Of a stretch of DNA of 64,000 nt, positions 63,640 through 64,000 are shown in pieces. The first letter of the stretch is position 1. Each line of letters starts with the position of its first letter. The position numbers were made by a program, and so were the translations under genes. Source of the stretch: Paralvinella palmiformis (lineage: Eukaryota; Annelida; Polychaeta; Terebellida; Alvinellidae); NCBI GenBank assembly GCA_025642065.1, contig JAODUP010000574.1, positions 186,001 through 250,000 on the forward strand. Reading direction: 5' to 3'. The notes below the pieces were generated by a model. The model searched no databases, was not told the origin of the DNA, and was given only the letters and a program-made list of their open reading frames with translations.

Positions 63640-64000
63640 TGTATCTATCATATACAGGGTGTGGTCATTGTAAAGCTTTGAGGCCAGCTTATGCTGAAGC
63701 TGGTGCTATACTGAAGGAGATAGGAGTAAGTCATTTGTTTGTGGCTGTCTATGACATTTTGGATGGACAGACAGATGGACAGACAGATGGACAGACAGAT
63801 GGACAGACTGACAGACAAATGTTGAATAATGTTTAGCCAACAAAGCAACATAATTAGCCATTTATAGAATAAATAATTAGAGTAATATGATATTAACAGA
63901 CAAGTACAACATATTTCTTAATATAATACTATTTATGATTATTATTGTTGTTATTGTGTGTTGTTATTAGAATGAAGGTGTCCTCGCTACAGTTGATGCA
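19945..64000 (+). CDS. PDIA5: PDIA5-like protein disulfide isomerase gene (partial, 21 exons in window)
   Basis: This gene encodes an endoplasmic reticulum thiol-disulfide oxidoreductase that forms and rearranges disulfides in client proteins. I assembled 21 exons with GT-AG borders; joined, they give exactly 584 codons without a stop. Residues 1-17 (MARSVVCVFCLALGCFL) and the hydrophobic start of exon 2 form a signal peptide. Residues about 25-155 are a thioredoxin-like domain without CxxC. Four catalytic domains follow, with C178-G-F-C181, C300-G-H-C303, C423-G-H-C426 and C553-G-H-C556. The cis-proline loops are P224, P347 and P469 in the first three. The stretch KKKKHTLVMFYAPWC at domain three equals vertebrate PDIA5 at its last domain. 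Vertebrate PDIA5 has only three CxxC domains and ends with a KDEL-like signal, so the fourth domain here is extra. The 3' end and retention signal are outside the window. Introns are long and repeat-filled; no transcript evidence is available. Confidence 0.9.
20335..20872. mobile_element. Candidate foldback element with GCCCATTCGCCACT arms
   Basis: The left arm (20,335-20,430) carries TTCGCCAGTGA, GGCCCATTTGCCACTGA and CTATTCGCCACTCA. The right arm (20,812-20,872) carries three copies of GGCGAATGGGC- or GACGAATGGGC-type words in the opposite orientation, two of them in a 25-bp tandem unit. There is no transposase between them. Confidence 0.45.
21480..21770 (+). pseudogene. hAT-like transposase fragment
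   Basis: The plus strand reads MAVSDHTKTNILVEMLVSDG and, after a stop, YQPFSVAIDGSNEMDNRNLY followed by PMTVRYVN. The block PFSxAxDGSNxxxxxxxxPxTVR is typical of one group of hAT transposases, around the first catalytic aspartate. The C-terminal fragment at 24,380-24,650 may be the other end of the same element, with a family D repeat lodged between. Confidence 0.55.
22868..23120 (+). repeat. Interspersed repeat family D, copy 2
   Basis: Matches the reverse complement of 14,935-15,190 over more than 200 bp. Landmarks are GTTGTCAAACTGCTGGGTT, TCATTCAGGAGTTTCCGGT and GGATTATTTAATGTGTGG. It also shares its right half with 56,425-56,530. Confidence 0.7.
24380..24650 (+). pseudogene. hAT dimerisation-domain fragment with internal duplication
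   Basis: The frame starts VSPLTWWESQKGRLDNSML and contains the hATC signature: an acidic start with WW, then, after a frame change, DVERIFSTIGIVHSKLRSRQ and GRNTLY. A block of about 58 bp (24,420-24,477 and 24,478-24,535) is duplicated in tandem and repeats WWESQKGRLDNSML. The duplication and frameshift show that the piece is dead. Confidence 0.65.
25806..26223 (+). repeat. SINE family B, copy 1, split by a SINE A insertion
   Basis: The left part (25,806-25,911) begins GCCTCTATGGCCAAGTGGG, a tRNA-like box A, with GGGGTTCGAAC as box B, then GTTTTTCATCC. The right part (26,088-26,223) carries the family core ATTCTAAATTTATTTAGAAT and CATCTCCCTCA. The same two parts are contiguous in the copy at 33,478-33,760. 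Between them here lies a SINE A copy. Confidence 0.75.
25912..26087 (+). repeat. SINE family A, copy 2, nested in SINE B
   Basis: The sequence from GCCTAGCTGATAGTGAGTTGG through CACCTGAGTTTGAATCTC (given in parts) to AAAACATCATTCATCATC follows the family A order. The first bases of the full element are missing. It must be younger than the B copy it splits. Confidence 0.75.
27500..27695. repeat. Diverged tandem duplication
   Basis: Two copies of a unit of about 85-110 bp, 27,500-27,585 and 27,610-27,695, share TTTCATTGCCATTCAA, TATTTTGT and ATACTTTATAGATAT-like words. No coding meaning is evident. Confidence 0.55.
28200..28600. mobile_element. Pogo/Tigger-like element fragments
   Basis: The word series GGTAAATGAGTCCACACAAA, GACCATAGAAG and CACATCAAAGGAAAA recurs at 39,690-39,750, where a pogo-type transposase end lies downstream. 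The right side (28,520-28,596), with TGTGTTATATCCGATTTC and GTTATAATGGGGGTCTACTGTA, looks like a pogo-superfamily terminal sequence. The link between the two parts is inferred. Confidence 0.4.
28945..29285. repeat. 28-bp minisatellite in intron 1
   Basis: About twelve tandem copies of a unit close to TTCTGACCTTATTCAGACA plus GTGGGCATA. Copies differ by point changes, and one is shortened near 29,066. Confidence 0.9.
29440..29480 (-). repeat. Possible 3' tail of a minus-strand retroposon
   Basis: (ATTG)n followed by TTTTATTTATT reads on the minus strand as AATAAATAAAATCAATCAATC, typical of a retroposon 3' end (AATAAATAAAATCAATC here). The following kilobase has no clear coding blocks, so the parent element is not identified. 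Confidence 0.3.
31812..31938 (+). CDS. PDIA5: PDIA5-like exon 2
   Basis: Residues 18-60 (the last codon split, phase 1). The acceptor TCTTGCAG is followed by LISCVQLAKRNGRDEIKRVG, then DFKEFKKYLRTHNNVLVVFSKS, here given in parts. The block RTHNNVLVVFSKS matches the start of the non-catalytic N-terminal domain of PDIA5. Donor GTAATT. An alternative acceptor 18 bases further in (CAG before CTGGCTAAACGG) cannot be excluded and would shorten the signal region by six residues. Confidence 0.85.
32655..32712 (+). repeat. SINE family A, 3' end fragment
   Basis: Only the last 58 bases of family A are present, from CTTGGCCTATTTAGCCTACC to CATCATCATC. Confidence 0.65.
32822..33005 (+). pseudogene. CR1/L2-like reverse transcriptase fragment
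   Basis: The translation AYYHLKNIYCLKTFLSQSAL, followed by LTVVHAFVTS and, after a frame slip, remains of the NRLQRIQNSA block, matches residues in the middle of the minus-strand element at 6,542-7,440. It is a second, shorter copy of the same family in the opposite orientation. Confidence 0.75.
33478..33760 (+). repeat. SINE family B, copy 2 (intact order)
   Basis: The element runs uninterrupted from CTGCCTCTAGGTTCATGG through GAGTTTTTCATCCAGCC, the palindromic core ATTCTAAATTTATTTAGAAT and CTCCCTCATATGAGG to TTTCGGCTATTATTATT. It is the reference that shows where SINE A was inserted in copy 1. Confidence 0.75.
34203..34275 (+). repeat. SINE family A, 3' end fragment
   Basis: The fragment begins CTCAGCCCATTTAGCCTATC and ends in an extended (ATC)n tail. 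Confidence 0.65.
34805..35380. mobile_element. Candidate non-autonomous element with GTAATCGATTAC ends
   Basis: Clusters of TGTAATCGATTACATTG and its variants occur at 34,805-34,860 and in inverted form at 35,225-35,375, the latter ending GATTACCCCAACC. A short internal TSEAVFQHIF-like frame (about 35,080) resembles the ATSxxxERxFS block of hAT proteins. It may be a decayed hAT copy. Confidence 0.45.
35593..35677 (+). CDS. PDIA5: PDIA5-like exon 3
   Basis: Residues 60-88. The acceptor TTTTTTAG and phase-1 entry give EKAVTDWKLLADVALEMRG, then QATILFIDCG, with donor GTAAGT in phase 2. SKSE plus LFIDCGD correspond to the non-catalytic domain of PDIA5. Confidence 0.9.
36270..36335 (+). CDS. PDIA5: PDIA5-like exon 4
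   Basis: Residues 88-110: DDKKLCKKLKISPSNVELKHY, phase 2 in and phase 2 out, with acceptor TTTGCAG and donor GTAAGT. The pattern KLCKKLK followed by VELKHY is the PDIA5 N-terminal domain, where the human protein has KLCKKMK and VELFHY. Confidence 0.9.
36548..36856 (-). repeat. SINE family C, copy 1
   Basis: Minus-strand reading: a tRNA-like head with box-B-like AAGTTCGAGGCTCC, a body including GATGAGTTAAGTGGGACATT and CTGGGGTATAAG on the plus strand, and a 3' tail AGGGCGCTTTATAAATGT ending in (ATT)n. Copy 2 at 43,770-44,054 shares head and tail but lacks the GATGAGTTAAGTGGG part. The tail matches the LINE at 6,542-7,440. Confidence 0.75.
37412..38140. repeat. 45-53-bp minisatellite in intron 4, derived from SINE C
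   Basis: About fourteen copies of a unit reading CCCACTTAACTCATCTA, then AGGGGAGTGG and TTTATACCCCAGAATAGG. Short units (about 45 bp) and long units (about 53 bp, with an extra ATCATCTA) alternate. A block of about 212 bp (37,579-37,790) is repeated nearly exactly at 37,791-37,994, which makes a higher-order unit. The reverse complement of the unit equals an internal piece of the SINE C copy at 36,735-36,780. Confidence 0.9.
38228..38273 (+). CDS. PDIA5: PDIA5-like exon 5
   Basis: Residues 110-125: the split His codon, then EGEFNKNYDRKNTVK. Acceptor ATTTCAG, donor GTGAGG, phase 2 in and phase 0 out. Human PDIA5 has a similar DGAFHTEYNR segment. Confidence 0.9.
38535..38714 (+). repeat. SINE family A, copy 3, with perfect target duplication
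   Basis: The 13-mer TCTTTGCACCAAT stands at 38,535-38,547 and again at 38,702-38,714. Between them is a 5'-truncated family A copy: it starts inside the tRNA-like head and runs through GTTCGAATCCCGG to AAAACATCAATCATCA. The exact duplication proves retroposition of an already truncated copy. Confidence 0.9.
39690..40190 (+). pseudogene. Pogo/Tigger-like transposase C-terminal relic
   Basis: Plus-strand FKKCSISNEL followed by TEADVLWADTDSDEEDDDA (about 39,930-40,025) matches the acidic end of Tigger-type transposases, where FKKCGISNALDG is usual. A terminal sequence with GTGCGTCTTATACACGAG follows at about 40,159-40,185. The upstream part shares a repeat with 28,205-28,275. The DDE catalytic core is absent. 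Confidence 0.5.
40440..40532 (+). CDS. PDIA5: PDIA5-like exon 6
   Basis: Residues 126-156: SMVNFLRDPKGDIPWEEELT, then AQDVIHLENKQ. Phase 0 in and out, acceptor TTTTTCCAG, donor GTGATA, which is weaker than the others. FLRDPKG, PWEEE and the VxHL strand mark the border between the N-terminal domain and the first catalytic domain. Confidence 0.9.
40962..41273 (+). other. Intronic open frame and perfect 22-bp palindrome
   Basis: A 103-codon frame lies in intron 6. I recognise no family, and its composition resembles the surrounding intron. It includes a perfect palindrome at 41,104-41,125 (CAAGAATCAAC and its complement). It is probably part of a repeat and not a gene. Confidence 0.3.
41328..41388 (+). 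CDS. PDIA5: PDIA5-like exon 7 (first half of catalytic domain 1)
   Basis: Residues 157-177: ALSKILSKDKKPVLVMFYAP plus the first base of Trp177. Phase 0 in, phase 1 out, donor GTAAGT. It carries the beta-strand before the active site. Confidence 0.95.
41421..41645. mobile_element. Small TIR element in intron 7 with CAGGGTTC ends
   Basis: The element starts CAGGGTTCGCACAGGTCCTT and ends AGTCCTTGAATGTGTATGAA then CCCTG, which is an imperfect inverted repeat. The direct repeat TTATG flanks it (41,416-41,420 and 41,646-41,650). It holds no coding sequence. A CTGGAAATGTCCTGGAAA fragment near 35,760 may be related. Confidence 0.65.
41767..41834 (+). CDS. PDIA5: PDIA5-like exon 8 (active site 1, CGFC)
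   Basis: Residues 177-199: W-CGFCKRLKPDYASAASELK-GEA. C178 and C181 form the redox pair; proline 187 in the helix after it is conserved. The middle pair is GF, while domains 2 to 4 have GH. Human PDIA5 has CSMC here. Donor GTAAGT is followed within a few bases by the CT-rich tract. Confidence 0.95.
41843..42097. repeat. (CT)n / TGTCTCTC-rich low-complexity tract
   Basis: About 250 bp of pyrimidine-rich CTCTCT with interspersed TGT. It lies directly inside the 5' end of intron 8 and gives trivial Ser/Leu and Arg/Glu open frames on the two strands, none of which is a gene. Confidence 0.9.
42156..42224. repeat. Short tandem repeat GTCTGATTTAGCACTAA
   Basis: Three copies of GTCTGATTTAGCACTAA spaced at about 22-23 bp. 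Confidence 0.75.
43770..44054 (-). repeat. SINE family C, copy 2
   Basis: Shares GCTCTAAGGTGCTTTACAAT, CACATATCTCAACT, GGGAGCATACAACA and TGCTGCCATTATAGG with copy 1 on the plus strand. It lacks the segment that became the intron 4 minisatellite. It sits inside the hAT relic. Confidence 0.75.
44077..44102. repeat. (GT)n microsatellite
   Basis: Thirteen TG units at the border of SINE C and the hAT fragment. Confidence 0.85.
44277..44541 (-). repeat. SINE family B, copy 3
   Basis: The reverse complement follows copy 2, from GCCTCTGTGGCCTCATGGAT, through a GGTTTCAATCTT box B remnant, to CTCCCTCATTTGAGG and TGCCATTTCGGCC. The palindromic core is partly lost. Confidence 0.7.
45117..45147. repeat. 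(CA)n microsatellite
   Basis: A CA run a few tens of bases upstream of the exon 9 acceptor. Confidence 0.85.
45190..45281 (+). CDS. PDIA5: PDIA5-like exon 9 (cis-proline loop of domain 1)
   Basis: Residues 200-230: ILAGMDVDRQENMQIRVDYN, then ITGFPTLLYFK. It contains the GFPT cis-proline loop (P224). Acceptor CGCTTTAG, donor GTAAGT in phase 2. Human PDIA5 has VLAGMNVYSS and RGFPT at the same place. Confidence 0.95.
45370..45600. repeat. Degenerate CCAGCTGTCATGTCT minisatellite
   Basis: Variants of ACCAGCTGTCATGTCTATGA recur every 20 to 35 bp, highly diverged. Further copies occur at 46,845-46,925 in the same intron. Confidence 0.6.
46954..47022 (+). CDS. PDIA5: PDIA5-like exon 10
   Basis: Residues 230-253: K-DGKLNMKYGGENNKDGIVKW-MKN. 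Phase 2 in and out, acceptor GTCTTTCAG, donor GTAAGT. It gives the last strand and helix of domain 1. Confidence 0.95.
47120..47485. repeat. AATTCC-rich interspersed repeat, copy 2 (family E)
   Basis: The right part (47,330-47,485) matches 1-135, including the ending GGAATTGAATTGACCCCATG. The left part (47,145-47,220) has more AATTCC words and may be a separate copy. Confidence 0.55.
47860..48520. other. Unassigned intronic segment with weak minus-strand coding resemblance
   Basis: On the minus strand, short acidic stretches such as SDNDEENFQGF and EESDVDLDI appear in different frames. They recall the acidic N-terminus of piggyBac-type transposases. The plus-strand frame at 48,238-48,501 has no recognisable domain. 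I cannot assign it further. Confidence 0.25.
49179..49315 (+). CDS. PDIA5: PDIA5-like exon 11 (first half of catalytic domain 2)
   Basis: Residues 253-299: N-PTAPKQAEVELPWSEIEN, then DVVHLTTETFDSFISSNPS and VLVMFYAP, plus the first base of Trp299. Phase 2 in, phase 1 out. The donor GTAAGT runs into a GT- and G-rich stretch. Confidence 0.95.
50481..50749. mobile_element. Small TIR element (269 bp) in intron 11
   Basis: The 28-bp ends, starting TACCGTAGGTCCCGGCCATT and ending AATGGCAGGGACCTGTGGTA, are inverted copies with about three mismatches. There is no open frame. A second, internally deleted copy lies at 63,314-63,390. The TA at the ends would fit a Tc1/mariner- or pogo-related parent, but the family is inferred only. 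Confidence 0.8.
50792..50859 (+). CDS. PDIA5: PDIA5-like exon 12 (active site 2, CGHC)
   Basis: Residues 299-321: W-CGHCKKMKPEYEEAASILK-QDK. C300 and C303 are the redox pair. Acceptor ATTTACAG, donor GTAAGA, phase 0 out. Confidence 0.95.
51240..52740 (+). pseudogene. DIRS-like retroelement relic (gag end and reverse transcriptase)
   Basis: The plus strand starts with a Gag-like part that ends in CRNYNFSNCFRTQCQFSH and CLICKMKGHNKANH (about 51,490-51,590), a cysteine/histidine array seen in DIRS-type Gag. It then gives GLKYGFRIIDEGSQLVDVEC and NYKSAT (about 51,735). Reverse transcriptase blocks follow: MCSLDIKSAYCHVGMHQSQY (about 52,052), VTGLKYNFTGDKYY, LMFGASQSVGCFHRITQ, a WMIFF remnant of the YLDDF site, RIVFLGIYIDS (about 52,405) and LHHIRLTSAVRLDFYR (about 52,639). 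This order and wording fit DIRS elements better than Ty3/gypsy. No tyrosine recombinase or terminal repeats were found, and stops are frequent. Confidence 0.75.
52750..54390. other. Rest of intron 12
   Basis: A (GT)n run lies at 53,619-53,652. The last 200 bp (54,200-54,390) are a degenerate TGTGTTATTATAT low-complexity run up to the exon 13 acceptor. No further gene or element is recognised. Confidence 0.5.
54395..54476 (+). CDS. PDIA5: PDIA5-like exon 13 (cis-proline loop of domain 2)
   Basis: Residues 322-349: VEGMLAAVDATKEKDLGDKY, then NVKGFPT plus one base. P347 is the cis-proline. The acceptor GTTATTTAG lacks a long pyrimidine tract; the donor is GTAAAT. AAVDAT and FPT match human PDIA5 at the same place. 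Confidence 0.9.
54815..55425. repeat. 43-bp minisatellite in intron 13
   Basis: About fourteen copies of a unit reading ATATTGGAACCACTAGTACC, then CGCTGTAGATATGACAGTTACAG (here in two parts: CGCTGTAGATATG, ACAGTTACAG). Two sub-types exist, with ACTAGTACC or ACATGTTCC in the middle. The last copies are shortened. Confidence 0.9.
55690..55702 (+). CDS. PDIA5: PDIA5-like exon 14 (13-nt microexon)
   Basis: This 13-base exon, TGAAGTACTTCCA, encodes V-K-Y-F and two bases of Gln353. The acceptor TGTTCCAG and donor GTAAGT are strong. It is required: it brings the phase from 1 to 2 and supplies the KYF strand seen after the FPT loop in domains of this family (PTLKYF in human PDIA5). Confidence 0.85.
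56425..56535 (+). repeat. Interspersed repeat family D, partial copy 3
   Basis: AACTGGACTTTTTAATGTGTGG, split here as AACTGGAC and TTTTTAATGTGTGG, then GTGTTCACGCTTTGACA and CCTTGAAATTTGAAATGA, follow the right half of the copy at 22,868-23,120. Confidence 0.65.
57816..57881 (+). CDS. PDIA5: PDIA5-like exon 15
   Basis: Residues 353-375: Q-NSEEAWDFNERTASKIVEFM-K. It gives the last strand and helix of domain 2. Acceptor CTCTTTTAG, donor GTGAGT directly before a (GT)n run, phase 2 in and out. Confidence 0.9.
58036..58438. repeat. 24-bp minisatellite in intron 15
   Basis: About sixteen copies of ATAAAGACAGATGTCTATAATTAT, read here as ATAAAGACAGATGTCT and ATAATTAT. The unit contains a small AGACA/TGTCT stem. 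Early copies read AGAGAG in place of AGACAG. Confidence 0.9.
58700..58865 (+). repeat. Diverged tRNA-derived SINE (related to family A)
   Basis: ATGGCCTAACTGGTAG (box A like) and GGGTTCAAACCCTGG (box B like) are spaced as in family A. TGTTTCATCTTTCACCTC and ATAAAACAACAACC follow, which recall its body and tail. Confidence 0.65.
58921..59060 (+). CDS. PDIA5: PDIA5-like exon 16 (first half of catalytic domain 3)
   Basis: Residues 375-422: D-PQEPPPPPPPEPAWQDI, then VSEVHHLTDDTFKPFLKKKK and HTLVMFYAP, plus one base of Trp422. The poly-proline linker plus KKKKHTLVMFYAPW is the same join as before the last catalytic domain of vertebrate PDIA5. Phase 2 in, phase 1 out, donor GTAAGT. Confidence 0.95.
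59122..59331 (+). repeat. SINE family A, copy 4, full length with target duplication
   Basis: The element body is 59,135-59,318, from GGCGCCTCCGTGGTCTAGC through GTTCAAATCTCGGCG to the ATCATC tail. CCATCATGGGTAG (59,122-59,134) and CCATCCTGGGTAG (59,319-59,331) are a 13-bp target duplication with one mismatch. Confidence 0.9.
60157..60227 (+). CDS. PDIA5: PDIA5-like exon 17 (active site 3, CGHC)
   Basis: Residues 422-445: W-CGHCKKAKPEFASAAEKLK-DEPK. C423 and C426 are the redox pair; human PDIA5 has CPHC here. Acceptor TACATTAG, donor GTAGGG, phase 0 out. Confidence 0.95.
61352..61480 (+). CDS. PDIA5: PDIA5-like exon 18 (cis-proline loop of domain 3)
   Basis: Residues 446-488: IAYAAVDCTTHTTTCGEHDV, then NGYPTFKYFNYGKNSMKYTG and GRE. 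P469 is the cis-proline in GYPT. The block AAVDC plus NGYPTF and YYxYGK-type ending equals the final domain of vertebrate PDIA5. Extra cysteines C453 and C460 correspond in position to the DCVKDKNQDLC pair region of the human protein. Confidence 0.95.
61696..61890 (+). repeat. SINE family A, copy 5
   Basis: Full-length order from GGCACCTCCGTGGTCTAAC through GAGTTCAAATCTCGACC to AAAACATCAGTCATCATCC. A possible imperfect target duplication (TCCATTTCTTTC before, TCCATATTTTTC near 61,913) is not secure. Confidence 0.8.
62371..62425. repeat. (AT)n(GT)n microsatellite
   Basis: TA run followed by TG repeats, upstream of exon 19. Confidence 0.85.
62491..62680 (+). CDS. PDIA5: PDIA5-like exon 19 (linker and first half of catalytic domain 4)
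   Basis: Residues 489-552: EVDFLNFMKDPQNSLTS, a Pro/Ala-rich linker (PPAATPSPAIFW), HLHHLSDQNFDIFVKAHRS and VLVLFYAS, plus one base of Trp552. Vertebrate PDIA5 ends near here with a charged tail; this protein instead starts a new thioredoxin fold. FYAS replaces FYAP before the active site. Acceptor TTCTTCAG, donor GTAAGT. Confidence 0.93.
63185..63290 (+). repeat. SINE family A, copy 6, internally deleted
   Basis: GGAGTGTCTTCGTGGTTTAA and GATCACAGATCACTACCACC are followed directly by ATCATCTTTGACTTCGCTTC, so about 30 bp around box B are missing. Confidence 0.7.
63314..63390. mobile_element. Deleted copy of the 269-bp TIR element
   Basis: ACCATTAAGCCGACTTC (63,313-63,329) and TTGACTTAATGGCCGGGACC then TATAGTA (63,364-63,390) match the two ends of the element at 50,481-50,749 in inverted orientation. 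Only about 35 bp remain between them. Confidence 0.6.
63487..63640. repeat. Two (TA)n microsatellites before exon 20
   Basis: TA runs at 63,487-63,531 and 63,604-63,639, the second ending only about 18 bases before the exon 20 acceptor. Confidence 0.9.
63658..63725 (+). CDS. PDIA5: PDIA5-like exon 20 (active site 4, CGHC)
   Basis: Residues 552-574: W-CGHCKALRPAYAEAGAILK-EIG. C553 and C556 are the redox pair of the extra fourth domain, followed by the conserved proline. Acceptor TATACAG, donor GTAAGT, phase 0 out. Confidence 0.95.
63763..63822. repeat. (GGACAGACAGAT)n tandem repeat
   Basis: Several copies of a 12-bp unit, GGACAGACAGAT, in intron 20. Confidence 0.85.
63971..64000 (+). CDS. 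PDIA5: PDIA5-like exon 21 (partial, cut by window edge)
   Basis: Residues 575-584: NEGVLATVDA, then the window ends. The acceptor is TTATTAG. VLATVDA is the strand that precedes the cis-proline loop in domains 1 to 3 (ILAGMDV, MLAAVDA, IAYAAVD), so domain 4 continues to the right. Confidence 0.9.

Noticed and set aside
63600..63836. 78-codon frame starting in the TA repeat
   Set aside because: Only 63,658-63,725 is coding (exon 20). The frame extends into a microsatellite on one side and the GGACAGACAGAT repeat on the other.

Overview
The window is AT-rich animal nuclear DNA. It holds one long, many-exon gene in a dense background of decayed transposable elements, short interspersed repeats, minisatellites and microsatellites. 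The element mix (Ty3/gypsy, DIRS-like, several APE-type non-LTR elements, many hAT relics, tRNA-derived SINEs) and the intron-rich gene suggest a metazoan invertebrate, probably a lophotrochozoan such as a mollusc. The phylum is inference only. There is no prokaryotic signal, and I found no bona fide tRNA or rRNA gene.

Layout: 1 to 19.9 kb contains no host gene that I can support. It is an element graveyard: a hAT fragment (2.3 kb), a ZMYM1-like hAT transposase relic (3.9-5.9 kb, carrying a SINE), an APE-endonuclease non-LTR fragment split by a second, 5'-truncated non-LTR copy with a 9-bp target duplication (6.0-8.0 kb), a GGTTCTT-rich inverted-repeat element (7.9-8.9 kb), a Ty3/gypsy element with both LTRs but broken reading frames and an internal insertion (9.5-14.9 kb), an RNase H fragment (16.9-17.3 kb) and a minus-strand reverse transcriptase relic (17.7-19.1 kb).

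From 19,945 to the right edge runs one plus-strand gene that I reconstruct as 21 exons. The exons join without a frame break into 584 codons. It is a PDIA5-type protein disulfide isomerase: a signal peptide, an N-terminal thioredoxin-like domain without CxxC, then four catalytic a-type domains with CGFC, CGHC, CGHC and CGHC. Vertebrate PDIA5 has three such domains, so the fourth is the main protein-level novelty. The tryptophan codon just before each CxxC is split by a phase-1 intron in all four domains, the mark of tandem domain duplication. The 3' end of the gene lies outside the window.

The introns carry more repeats: SINE families A, B and C, a DIRS-like retroelement, hAT and pogo-like relics, small TIR elements, and four conspicuous tandem arrays. 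The most interesting of these is a 0.7-kb minisatellite in intron 4. Its unit is the reverse complement of an internal part of the SINE C copy lying about 0.6 kb upstream in the same intron. SINE C also shares its 3' tail with the non-LTR element at 6.5-7.4 kb, suggesting that LINE as its mobilising partner.
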